The position numbers and the translations under genes are program-made. This document shows, piece by piece, positions 17,317-25,468 of a DNA stretch of 64,000 bases. This stretch comes from Gammaproteobacteria bacterium (lineage in GTDB: Bacteria > Pseudomonadota > Gammaproteobacteria > Arenicellales > Arenicellaceae): positions 1 through 64,000 of the forward strand of contig JAKVBA010000028.1 of NCBI GenBank assembly GCA_022447525.1. Reading direction: 5' to 3'. The number at the start of each line of letters is the position of its first letter. The stretch's first letter is position 1. Below the pieces are notes generated by a model. The model worked only from the letters and a program-made list of their open reading frames with translations. It was not told where the DNA came from and made no database searches.

Positions 17317-17377
17317 ATATGAAAATGTCGTTTAGTTCTAAAGGCTTTCATGCAAACTGCTTGATGATATTTTCAAT

Positions 17378-18358
17378 ATGATTCCTCTTAATAAGATAAA
17401 ACTAGGATTCATGCCTACCCCGGTTGGAATATTAGAGTCTCTTTCTGAAATGCTCGGCGGGCCAGAGATTTGGATCAAACGAGATGATCTCACTGGGTTA
17501 GCGTTGGGAGGTAACAAGACTCGCAAGCTTGAATATATTCTTTGCGATGCTTTGGCAAATGCTGCAGACACAATAGTTACTGCTGGTGCAGTCCAGTCTA
17601 ATCATTGTCGTCAGACGGCTGCAGCTGCAGCGCAACTAGGGCTGGAATGCCATTTGGTTTTAGGAGGGAACGAACCAGAAAATATTTCTGGAAATTTGCT
17701 TTTGGATCGGATGCTTGGCGCTAAGATTCATTGGGCGGGAAGCAATCGTAAGGGGGAGGATATTCCTGAAATAGTCAGTCAACTTCGACAACAAGGTAAA
17801 AATCCATACATAGTCCCTTACGGTGGTTCTAATGAATTTGGTGCATTGGGTTTTGCATCGGCCTTGTTTGAATTGGATCAGCAAATGGACACATCAAAAT
17901 TAAGTCATATTGTCTTTGCATCCAGTTCTGGAGGTACTCAAGCTGGGTTAATGCTGGGTAAAGCATTATTGCATAAAAGCTATACAATTCACGGTATTAA
18001 TATAGACAAAGACATGAGCTGTAAAAGTAAATCTTTTGCTCAAATAATCGCTGATTTAGCTAATTCGACATCTGAAAAAATTCAGGCAGGAAAAAGATTT
18101 GAATTGAATGACGTTACTCTAGATTCCAACTACGTAGGAGCTGGTTATGGCGTAGTAGGGGATAAAGAGATTGAGGCGATCTCTATGCTGGCGAGGCAGG
18201 AAGGTATATTACTCGACCCTGTATACACTGCAAGAGCGATGGGAGGTCTAATCGATATGATCAAAACCGGCTATTTCTCCAAGCATGATAGGGTTTTATT
18301 TTGGCACACAGGAGGCGCGCCATCTTTATTTTCTTACGCTCGTGAGTTGCTCTCGTGA
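17378..18358 (+). CDS. D-cysteine desulfhydrase / ACC deaminase-family PLP enzyme
   Basis: This 326-residue fold-type II PLP enzyme has the motif RDDLTGLALGGNKTRKLE near the N-terminus, in which Lys47 (GGNK) should bind PLP, and VTAGAVQSNHCRQTAAAAA as the substrate-binding block. The family covers D-cysteine desulfhydrase (D-cysteine to pyruvate, sulfide and ammonia) and 1-aminocyclopropane-1-carboxylate deaminase. Sequence alone does not separate them with certainty; the desulfhydrase is the more common role in bacteria. The start lacks a good ribosome-binding site. It converges with bamE. Confidence 0.85.
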   Translation: MIPLNKIKLGFMPTPVGILESLSEMLGGPEIWIKRDDLTGLALGGNKTRKLEYILCDALANAADTIVTAGAVQSNHCRQTAAAAAQLGLECHLVLGGNEPENISGNLLLDRMLGAKIHWAGSNRKGEDIPEIVSQLRQQGKNPYIVPYGGSNEFGALGFASALFELDQQMDTSKLSHIVFASSSGGTQAGLMLGKALLHKSYTIHGINIDKDMSCKSKSFAQIIADLANSTSEKIQAGKRFELNDVTLDSNYVGAGYGVVGDKEIEAISMLARQEGILLDPVYTARAMGGLIDMIKTGYFSKHDRVLFWHTGGAPSLFSYARELLS

Positions 18359-18404
18359 TTGTTAGAGAGTTCTCTTCGCAAATATACGCCATTATTATTT
18401 AGAC

Positions 18405-18433
18405 GTGAGCTAGCAACCTTTTTCCTAGCTCAC
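18405..18433. terminator. Candidate hairpin terminator between convergent genes
   Basis: GTGAGCTAG (18405-18413) and CTAGCTCAC (18425-18433) form a perfect 9-bp stem with an 11-base T-rich loop, placed between the desulfhydrase gene and the oppositely oriented bamE. Neither side has a clean T-tract, so it may be a weak bidirectional terminator. Confidence 0.45.
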
Positions 18434-18475
18434 ATTGATTAATTTCGATACACAGCTGTGGTCTAGGAGCCGTTT

Positions 18476-18961
18476 CTATTTTTTGGTTTTAATCGCGTTT
18501 TTAGGTTTGATTATTCCCAAGCGATTTAACAACCCTTTATCTCTTTGTGTTGGCTTAGTGATTACCGTACCGCCATGTTGCCGGTCTTCAGTACTAGCTT
18601 CAAGGTTAGCCAGATTCTCTAGTGTTACATCGCCTTTCATTTCCACTAATTTGTCATCATCAAATATAACAGTGATAACACGGTGGTCAGTTTGTCCTTT
18701 TTGTTGATCTCGACGTGAATAGAAATAGTCCCATCGCTGCTCATTAAAAGGGTCAATAACCATCGGCGTACCAAGTATGAATAAGACTTCTTGTTTGCTC
18801 ATACCGTAGTTTATTTCCTTAAGGTCTCTGTTGTTGATGATATTACCCTGTTGAATGTCAGGCTGATAGGGTTTGATGCACGCGGTTAAGAATGAAGCGC
18901 TAAATACAGCAGTTGTAAGGAATAATAATTTTTTAATGCTTTTCATTCTTGTTTTACTCAA
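18476..18961 (-). CDS. bamE: Outer-membrane assembly lipoprotein BamE (SmpA/OmlA)
   Basis: BamE is a small lipoprotein of the BAM complex that inserts beta-barrel proteins into the outer membrane. The 161-residue product has a lipoprotein signal with FLTAC (Cys28, or Cys23 if translation begins at Met6, which is equally plausible). The SmpA/OmlA domain contains INYGMSKQEVLFILGTPMV and RWDYFYSRRDQQKG. The C-terminal 50 residues are a low-complexity, basic extension beyond the usual domain. It is last in the minus-strand series nadK-recN-acetyltransferase-bamE. Confidence 0.93.
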   Translation of the reverse strand: MSKTRMKSIKKLLFLTTAVFSASFLTACIKPYQPDIQQGNIINNRDLKEINYGMSKQEVLFILGTPMVIDPFNEQRWDYFYSRRDQQKGQTDHRVITVIFDDDKLVEMKGDVTLENLANLEASTEDRQHGGTVITKPTQRDKGLLNRLGIIKPKNAIKTKK

Positions 18962-19028
18962 TTAAAAATTCTTTGTTTCTTGTCGACCGTTCATTACTGG
19001 CTGACAATCAGGGCGTTAAACCAAGGCG

Positions 19029-19529
19029 TTAGGTTAGTTCTTTTAACACTGCGATTTCGTCACAGTTTTCGAACTTATAGCAGTTTACACAAATGCCCCA
19101 TACTTTTTCAGGGAAAATGTTTTTGTCGACCGTTTTGAACCCCATTTTATGAAAAAAGCCAGGGACATACGTCAAAGCCATCAATCTTTTAACGTTTCGA
19201 GTTTCCGCTAACTGGATTAGATCTTCAACTAAAATTCCTCCTAGTCCTTTTCCTTTCATGGTTTTGGCCACCATCAAGCTTCGGATCTCGGCTAGTTCGT
19301 CAGTAAAATTTTCTAGCGAACCGCAGGCTAATACTTCTTCATTATGTTTTATAAGCCTAAAGTGTTGCAGATTCTTTGTGATATCACTTCTGGTCCTTGG
19401 GAGTAAATCGCCCAATGATGCATAATGAGTTAGCAGTTTCTGGATCGCAGCGATGTCTTGCTCTGTGGCCTTGACCACGCAAAGCTCGTGTTGCTGATCT
19501 ACAGAAGAGTTGTTTTGTATTGCGGTCAC
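19029..19529 (-). CDS. GNAT acetyltransferase resembling short N-acetylglutamate synthases
   Basis: I start this gene at the GTG at 19529, preceded by a purine-rich AAGAGAAAG (19535-19543), giving 166 residues. The longer open frame would overlap the end of recN by over 60 bases. The GNAT core has AEIRSLMVAKTMKGKGLG for acetyl-CoA binding. The C-terminus (EKVWGICVNCYKFENCDEIA) has the Trp/Cys pattern seen in stand-alone short ArgA-type N-acetylglutamate synthases. Such enzymes make N-acetylglutamate for arginine synthesis without the kinase-like domain of E. coli ArgA. The assignment is from remembered family patterns, so the specific activity is likely but not certain. Confidence 0.75.
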   Translation of the reverse strand: MTAIQNNSSVDQQHELCVVKATEQDIAAIQKLLTHYASLGDLLPRTRSDITKNLQHFRLIKHNEEVLACGSLENFTDELAEIRSLMVAKTMKGKGLGGILVEDLIQLAETRNVKRLMALTYVPGFFHKMGFKTVDKNIFPEKVWGICVNCYKFENCDEIAVLKELT

Positions 19530-19548
19530 GGATGCTTTCTCTTGGCGA

Positions 19549-21237
19549 TTAGATTGCGGCAGATTGCAGCATTTCTTGAGCGTGCGCTTTAGTGCGTTCT
19601 GTAATGTCACTACCGCCTAACATCCTAGCGATTTCTGCGGTACGCATGTCGTTATTCAACGTAATCAAAGTAGACTGTGTGTCCGTTGCTGATGAAACCT
19701 TATCAATTAGGATGTGTTGATGACCTTGTGCCGCCACTTGAGGTTGATGTGTTATGCACAAGACCTGAGCGTTTTCACCCAGGTGTCTGAGTCGCATACC
19801 AACAATTTGAGCTATTTTACCGCCAACTCCAACATCCACCTCATCAAACACAAGAGTAGGAGTGTCGGATTTCTGGCTGGTAATTACTTGTATAGCCAAA
19901 CTAATTCTCGATAATTCGCCACCTGACGCGGTTTTAGCTAATGGCTTAAGCGGAACGCCATGGTTGGTGCTGACCATAAAGGCGATTTCGTCAATTCCGT
20001 GCTCCGATATGATCGGTTCGTCGCTTATCTTGGGTTCAACGGTAATATCTAACTTACCTCCACGCATACCAAGATCTTGCATCTGTAACGTTATCTCGCT
20101 TGAAAGTTGGGCCGCTACCGCTTGCCTCCTTTGAGAAATTAAATTAGCTATTTTGTTGTATTTTGTGGTGAGTTCTTCCAACAGCTTTTGTAATTTTTCA
20201 GGTTGAGAACGCTGATTTTCGAGTGTCTCATATTCTTGCTGAAGAGCTGCGTGTTTGGTAGGAATTTCATTTTCTGCGCATCTATGCTTACGAGCCAAAT
20301 TGATTATGGTGTCTCTTCTTTGCTCTACTTCAATCAGTCTCTCGGGGTTTTGATCGATACGATTCAGGGCTTGATTCAGTAAAGCCTGTGCTTCATCGAT
20401 TTGCGCTAAAGCGCCGTTTAATAGTTCCTCAGCGGGTAGCAATTCCTTATCAACATTAGCTAAATCGCTGATTTGGTTAGTGAACCTTCCCAGAGAGGAA
20501 CTAACATTGTGTTCGTCATTCTGAAATAGGCCGTCAATTGCTTCCATGATACCGTCTTGTAGAGCTTGTGAATTGCTGAGGCGATTATGCTCTTGTTCAA
20601 GCTCTTCAAATTCATTATCTAATACATTGGCTTCGTCCAGTTCTGTCAACTGAAAGGCCATAAGTTCAAGACGATCAGCGTTATCGCTTTGAGTCTGCGA
20701 AATTTGCGACAGCTCGCGCTGCGTTCTATTGATATGCGAGGCAATAGCTGCCATTGCTTTTAAGCCATCCTCATGACCAGCAAATTGGTCGATAATATGT
20801 CTCTGGTGATTTAACCTCAGGAGAGATTGATGCTCATGCTGGCCGTGCAGGTCGACAAGCATGAGGCCGAGCTCTTTTAAGCTTGACAGTGTGGTGGGTT
20901 GATCATTTATGTAACACTTTGTTGGTTTATTAGAGCGGAGCACTCGTCTCACCAAACAAAAATCCGACCCGTCATCAAGTAGATCTTTTTGCTCCAGCCA
21001 AGTTCTTACATTTTTTTGTTTATCAATGCTAAAGAGAGCTGAAATCTCGCATTGTTCCTCGCCATAACGAATCATCTCGGTCTCTGCACGTGAACCTAGT
21101 AATAAGTTAAGCGCCCCCAATACTATCGACTTTCCAGCGCCGGTTTCCCCAGTGATCACCGTGAGGCCATCATCAACTTCCAGCTCTAGCTGTTTGATGA
21201 TGGCGAAATTTCTTATATTTAGCTCTCGTAATGCCAT
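19549..21237 (-). CDS. recN: DNA repair protein RecN
   Basis: RecN is an SMC-like ATPase in double-strand-break repair. The 562 residues have Walker A GETGAGKS at 30-37, a long central coiled coil rich in Glu, Gln and Leu (about 150-380), the ABC signature SGGELSRISLA and Walker B TLVFDEVDVGVGG. The length is typical. It starts 39 bases after the nadK stop and is followed 19 bases after its own stop by the acetyltransferase gene, so it is probably within an operon. I found no LexA-type CTGT-N8-ACAG box in the gap before it, so any SOS control would act from further upstream. Confidence 0.96.
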   Translation of the reverse strand: MALRELNIRNFAIIKQLELEVDDGLTVITGETGAGKSIVLGALNLLLGSRAETEMIRYGEEQCEISALFSIDKQKNVRTWLEQKDLLDDGSDFCLVRRVLRSNKPTKCYINDQPTTLSSLKELGLMLVDLHGQHEHQSLLRLNHQRHIIDQFAGHEDGLKAMAAIASHINRTQRELSQISQTQSDNADRLELMAFQLTELDEANVLDNEFEELEQEHNRLSNSQALQDGIMEAIDGLFQNDEHNVSSSLGRFTNQISDLANVDKELLPAEELLNGALAQIDEAQALLNQALNRIDQNPERLIEVEQRRDTIINLARKHRCAENEIPTKHAALQQEYETLENQRSQPEKLQKLLEELTTKYNKIANLISQRRQAVAAQLSSEITLQMQDLGMRGGKLDITVEPKISDEPIISEHGIDEIAFMVSTNHGVPLKPLAKTASGGELSRISLAIQVITSQKSDTPTLVFDEVDVGVGGKIAQIVGMRLRHLGENAQVLCITHQPQVAAQGHQHILIDKVSSATDTQSTLITLNNDMRTAEIARMLGGSDITERTKAHAQEMLQSAAI

Positions 21238-21276
21238 ACTCGGATTATAACAACGCTCTGGTGAGCAAAAGAAACT

Positions 21277-22146
21277 TTATTTTCCGCTTCCCCAACCTAA
21301 TTTGGCTCTTAACATGGCGAAGTAGTTGTAGTTTTCGGTATGAATCAGCTTTACTGAGTGCTTCGATCTGGTTATTTCAACGACTTCATCGCCTTCCAGG
21401 CTGTATCCAATAAGCCCATCGGTTGAGACGTGTGCACAGTTTGGTGTTCTGTTTTTGATAGACAATTCTACCTTTGCGGTAGCGGGCAGAGTTATTGGTC
21501 GATTAGAGAGTGTATGCGGCGACACCGGTACCATTGAAAAGACGTCGGTTCCGGGGTGAATAATACCGCCACCAGCAGAAAGAGCATAAGCTGTGCTGCC
21601 GGTAGGCGTCGCTAGGATTACGCCATCGGATCGAGAAGAGGTGACAAACTGGCAATTAACGTGAGCCTCCCATTTAATGAGCTTTTCCAGAGCATAGCGT
21701 CCAATCACAATATCGTTTAATGCATTATCTTCATGCAGGCACTTCCCATTTCTAAGAACCCTAACTCGCAGCATGATGCGATTTTCTATTTCATAGTTGC
21801 CTTCAATTATTTGATCTATTTCATCTAGCATGTCTGCTAGCGGTATATCGGTTAAAAAACCTAAAGTACCAAGATTGATTCCAGCAACGGGAATGCTTTT
21901 TTCAGCCATCCGGCGGGCGACGTGTAACAGGGTGCCGTCACCACCAATAACGATGGCTAAATCGATATCTGATCGGAGATTTTCATGCATCAATTCCTGT
22001 GGTAACTTACGTGTTATTTCTTCTGCCGTGGTGTGTCCGATTTTGACCTGAATTCCTTTACTTTCAAGATGTTCAGTTAACAACTTAACGGGTTTTTCTG
22101 CCGAGGTGTCTTGGTACTTACCGAACACACCGATTGTTTTAAACAT
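21277..22146 (-). CDS. nadK: NAD kinase
   Basis: NadK phosphorylates NAD to NADP. I start it at the ATG at 22146, giving 289 residues (MFKTIGVFGKYQ...), the usual length; a longer frame extends upstream without homology. The diagnostic GGDGT motif is at residues 68-72, and the second conserved block ATPTGSTAYALSAGGGIIHP, with the NE/D substrate motif (HEDNALNDIVIG) before it, is intact. It heads the minus-strand series with recN downstream and is divergent from hrcA across about 210 bases. Confidence 0.96.
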   Translation of the reverse strand: MFKTIGVFGKYQDTSAEKPVKLLTEHLESKGIQVKIGHTTAEEITRKLPQELMHENLRSDIDLAIVIGGDGTLLHVARRMAEKSIPVAGINLGTLGFLTDIPLADMLDEIDQIIEGNYEIENRIMLRVRVLRNGKCLHEDNALNDIVIGRYALEKLIKWEAHVNCQFVTSSRSDGVILATPTGSTAYALSAGGGIIHPGTDVFSMVPVSPHTLSNRPITLPATAKVELSIKNRTPNCAHVSTDGLIGYSLEGDEVVEITRSKHSVKLIHTENYNYFAMLRAKLGWGSGK

Positions 22147-22356
22147 AGTAAATTTAATTATTGATGTCCTTTTCACGATTGTGGCTTTCACACTTGCCTT
22201 TGTCCAGTGGCATCTGGAAAGATTTACCAATAAAGCGAATTCGAACAGTCTCGATGACATTAATGTGTCGAGTATTCCGCCGGAAGTTGCTAAGATGAGG
22301 TAAATGATACTCACGCGCACACCGTGGTGAGGACAGAGAAATCGCAGCAATTAGTT

Positions 22357-23400
22357 ATGAGTTTAAATCAGCGTGCCGAAAGCGTACTAAAAAACCTAGT
22401 TGAAACTTATATTCACGACGGTCAGCCCGTTGGTTCTAGGACACTTTCTAAATTGCCAGCTTTGGGAGTGAGCTCAGCGACGGTGCGTAATGTCATGTCG
22501 GATCTTGAAGAGCTGGGCTTGATAACAGCCCCACACACTTCAGCCGGGCGAATTCCAACGGTGCAGGGCTATCGCTTATTTGTCGACAGTATGGTTAGAG
22601 CGTCGCTGCCAACCTCAAAAGATGTGGAGCAGATAACTGAGCGATTCGAAGGAGAGACGGATCCAGACAAGCTGTTGGCAAGCGCCTCTGATGCGTTGTC
22701 GGAATTAACCGAGTTCGCAGGGATGGTGGTATTACCCAATGAATCGGTAACGCGTTTCCACCAGCTTGAGTTTATGCGGCTATCTGAATCACGCGTTTTA
22801 GCTATTTTGGTGACCGAGGATGGCAGAGTGCAGAATAGAGTGCTCTACTCAGCGGAGGGCTTTGCAGAATCAGAGTTGATTGAAGCAGCCAATTTTTTTA
22901 ATCATCGCTACAAAGGAAACACATTGAGTGATGTGCGTCGTTTGCTAGTTAAAGACATGCAAACTGACAACGATGAAATGCACAGAATCAATCAGTCGGC
23001 AATACAAGCGGCGTCTCAGGTCATCACAGAGGAAGATTCCAATAATCAAGCCGAAGTCGTATTAAGTGGCGAACAAAACTTGTTGGGTGTGCCTGATTTA
23101 TGTCAGATCGAAACCTTACAGAAGCTATTTGATGCCTTCAAAACCAAACGAGACCTATTAGATCTGCTTGATCGCAGTATGAAGGCTGATGGTGTGAGCG
23201 TTTTTATAGGTGAGGAGTCAGGCTTCAGCGCGCTTGGCGAATGCAGCGTTATCGCGAGCCCCTACGAGGTGGATGGTAAGATAATTGGTACATTGGGTGT
23301 AGTTGGCCCTACCAGGATGGCTTACGACTCAGTTATTTCGGTGGTCGATATCACCTCTAAGCTTTTATCACAAGCATTGAGTGGCGCGTCAAAGACATAA
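22357..23400 (+). CDS. hrcA: Heat-inducible transcription repressor HrcA
   Basis: HrcA represses chaperone operons by binding CIRCE elements. I start it at the ATG at 22357 (MSLNQRAESVLKNLVETYI), which aligns with known HrcA N-termini and yields 347 residues; a GTG at 22324 would add eleven unrelated residues. The N-terminal winged helix has GQPVGSRTLSKL and SSATVRNVMSDLEELGLI, and the C-terminal GAF-like and dimerisation part ends with VISVVDITSKLLSQAL. HrcA is absent from many enteric gammaproteobacteria. No CIRCE repeat was seen in this window, so its targets are elsewhere. Confidence 0.95.
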   Translation: MSLNQRAESVLKNLVETYIHDGQPVGSRTLSKLPALGVSSATVRNVMSDLEELGLITAPHTSAGRIPTVQGYRLFVDSMVRASLPTSKDVEQITERFEGETDPDKLLASASDALSELTEFAGMVVLPNESVTRFHQLEFMRLSESRVLAILVTEDGRVQNRVLYSAEGFAESELIEAANFFNHRYKGNTLSDVRRLLVKDMQTDNDEMHRINQSAIQAASQVITEEDSNNQAEVVLSGEQNLLGVPDLCQIETLQKLFDAFKTKRDLLDLLDRSMKADGVSVFIGEESGFSALGECSVIASPYEVDGKIIGTLGVVGPTRMAYDSVISVVDITSKLLSQALSGASKT

Positions 23401-23452
23401 GCCAAAGACATAAAAAGTATCAAGCATTATGACAACAACGTCGAGATAGCTT

Positions 23453-23872
23453 ATGGGCTTAACAAAGTGGCTTTATTTAGCGATACTCGCTCAAATAGCG
23501 ATACCAATGTGGGTGCTGCTACTAAATGCGAAAAGGAAAAGCGCCGAATATAAAGCCGGTAATGTGAGCGAGGACGCGCCGACAGACAATGCAGCTTGGA
23601 GTTTGCCAGTTTTATTAACATCTAATTCTTTGGCTAATCAATTTCAATTACCAATTTTGTTTTATGTGCTGTGTTTTATTTTCATTCAAATGCAGCAGGT
23701 CTCTTTGTTGTTAGTGGTCCTGAGTTGGTGGTTTGTGGTTACGCGTTGGATTCACGCCTTGGTTCATGTTAACACCAATTATATCCCACACCGTTTTGTT
23801 AGCTTTCTACTTGGTGTGTTGGCTCTTGTTGTGATGTTTTTTTACGCTGTCTGGTTGGTTTTGCAACTGTAA
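23453..23872 (+). CDS. MAPEG-family membrane protein
   Basis: This 139-residue protein has four predicted membrane helices and the MAPEG layout. The second half has the family-typical WWFVVTRWIHALVHVNTNYI block (about residues 91-110). MAPEG covers glutathione transferases and other membrane-associated enzymes; bacterial members of this length mostly have unknown substrates. It lies 52 bases after hrcA and may be co-transcribed. A second, different MAPEG gene is present at 57.3 kb. Confidence 0.83.
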   Translation: MGLTKWLYLAILAQIAIPMWVLLLNAKRKSAEYKAGNVSEDAPTDNAAWSLPVLLTSNSLANQFQLPILFYVLCFIFIQMQQVSLLLVVLSWWFVVTRWIHALVHVNTNYIPHRFVSFLLGVLALVVMFFYAVWLVLQL

Positions 23873-24029
23873 CGAGGCGTAAGTTGTTGAACCGAGTTAA
23901 ATATTAGTTGTTTGAGCAATCCAAAACTGCTATTTCATCACTCTTGACAAAGTAGACTATCGCAGAATTTCTCGGGTGACATTTAAGCTTGCCCGATAGA
24001 TCTTAATCCACCAAAAAGGAAACAAACAT

Positions 24030-25199
24030 ATGAATAAAACAGATATCGTTGTGTACGGCGCTACTGGTTTTACGGGCAGATTAGTCGCTGAATACCTTCA
24101 TAAGCAATACGGTAACGGAGGCGAGGTGAGCTGGTCTATGGCTGGGCGCAGCAAAGAAAAGCTTGTAAAAGTCAGGGACGAAATGAATTTTCCTCAAGAT
24201 ACGCCACTCGTTGTTGCAAATTCGGACGACGGCGACTCAATGCAGGCCATGGTAGACGGCGCTAAATTAATTCTCACCACGGTTGGACCATACCAACTAT
24301 ATGGTTCCGACTTAGTTGAACGGTGCGTAAAATCAGGTACCGACTACGTCGACCTTTGCGGTGAGCCATTTTGGATGCGAGAAATGATTGACGCATATGA
24401 AGCAGACGCTAAAGAGTCAGGAGCACGTATTGTGTTTTCATGTGGTTTTGATTCAATCCCCAGTGACTTGGGAATTCTGATGTTACAAAATCATGCTATA
24501 GAAAAGTCTGGGGCTCCCTGTTCGGTGGTCGAGGGCAGAGTAAGGAAAATGGTAGGAACTTTTTCGGGTGGTACCGCTGCGAGTCTGCAAGCCAGCGTTA
24601 AAGCAGCTAAAACTAATCCAGAGATTATGAAGTTGGCTTTTGATCCTTATGCGCTGGTTCCAGGCTTTAAAGGAGTGGAGCAGCCAGATGGCGAAAAAAT
24701 ACATTTTTCAGAGGTTTATCAAAGTTGGGTAGCGCCGTTCGTGATGGCGGCGATCAATACCAGAAACGTACACAGAAGTAATGCGCTGATGGGTTATAAG
24801 TATGGTAAAGACTTTAAGTACAGTGAGATGTTACTCACAGGTCCAGGCGATAAAGGAGAGGCCATAGCTAATCACGTCAAGAATGATCGCAGCATGGCGG
24901 GTCCAGACGCGCCCAAACCTGGAGAGGGCCCAAGTAAAGAAGAGCGCGAGGCAGGCTATTACGACATAATGTACGTGGGAACTAGGCAAGATGGATCACG
25001 ATCTGTAGTGGGCGTCAAAGGAGATAGAGATCCAGGGTATGGATCAACTTCAAAGATGATTGCAGAGAGTGCAATCTGTTTGATTAAAGATGCCACTGAT
25101 ACTGAGGCTGGTTTATTGACAACAGCGCCTGCTATGGGCGAAAAGCTAATCAAGCGTTTACAAGCAAACGCTGGCCTCTCGTTTGAGATTGAAGCATAG
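24030..25199 (+). CDS. Saccharopine-dehydrogenase-like NAD(P)-binding oxidoreductase
   Basis: This 389-residue protein starts with a Rossmann fold, IVVYGATGFTGRLVAEYL, characteristic of the saccharopine-dehydrogenase-like/trans-acting enoyl reductase group. The segments LILTTVGPYQLYGSDLVERC and SGTDYVDLCGEPFW are family blocks. The C-terminal half contains a variable catalytic domain. Mycobacterial relatives act in lipid synthesis, but the substrate here is unknown. A good ribosome-binding site (AAAAGGAAAC) precedes the ATG. It is a single-gene unit with non-coding DNA on both sides. Confidence 0.87.
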   Translation: MNKTDIVVYGATGFTGRLVAEYLHKQYGNGGEVSWSMAGRSKEKLVKVRDEMNFPQDTPLVVANSDDGDSMQAMVDGAKLILTTVGPYQLYGSDLVERCVKSGTDYVDLCGEPFWMREMIDAYEADAKESGARIVFSCGFDSIPSDLGILMLQNHAIEKSGAPCSVVEGRVRKMVGTFSGGTAASLQASVKAAKTNPEIMKLAFDPYALVPGFKGVEQPDGEKIHFSEVYQSWVAPFVMAAINTRNVHRSNALMGYKYGKDFKYSEMLLTGPGDKGEAIANHVKNDRSMAGPDAPKPGEGPSKEEREAGYYDIMYVGTRQDGSRSVVGVKGDRDPGYGSTSKMIAESAICLIKDATDTEAGLLTTAPAMGEKLIKRLQANAGLSFEIEA

Positions 25200-25294
25200 A
25201 CACCATTTCCAAAACAGAAAAATAATTTGCCAAGGATGGCGTTTCAACCATTAAAAATGGACGATTGACAGGTAAAGTCAGTCTTTTTGCAGCT

Positions 25295-25389
25295 ATTACT
25301 AAAAAGTAATACTGCGTTCACTTGAGGGTAATAGTTGAGCCCTTACTATCAACTTACTCGAAGTTACTATTCACTTGTATTAGAAGTAA
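25295..25389. repeat. Cluster of TTACT/AGTAA motifs upstream of the Do protease gene
   Basis: Six copies of the pentamer occur in 95 bases: TTACT at 25296, 25343, 25354 and 25364, and its complement AGTAA at 25305 and 25385. The first pair forms a perfect palindrome ATTACT-AAAA-AGTAAT (25295-25310). A separate inverted pair AGTTGA/TCAACT lies at 25333-25338 and 25349-25354. The cluster ends 80 bases before the protease start, a plausible position for regulator binding sites. Confidence 0.5.
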
Positions 25390-25468
25390 TGTTGTCTAAT
25401 TTCGACTTATGTTGGGTAGGCATTGAGTGAATAGAACATAAAAACCAAGTTGTTATTTGGAGATCTGA

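Noticed and set aside
21238-21276. LexA (SOS) box for recN
   Set aside because: The 39-base gap before recN and the region before nadK contain no CTGT-N8-ACAG arrangement.
22147-22356. CIRCE element at hrcA
   Set aside because: No TTAGCACTC-N9-GAGTGCTAA-like repeat is present in the hrcA-nadK gap or elsewhere in the window.
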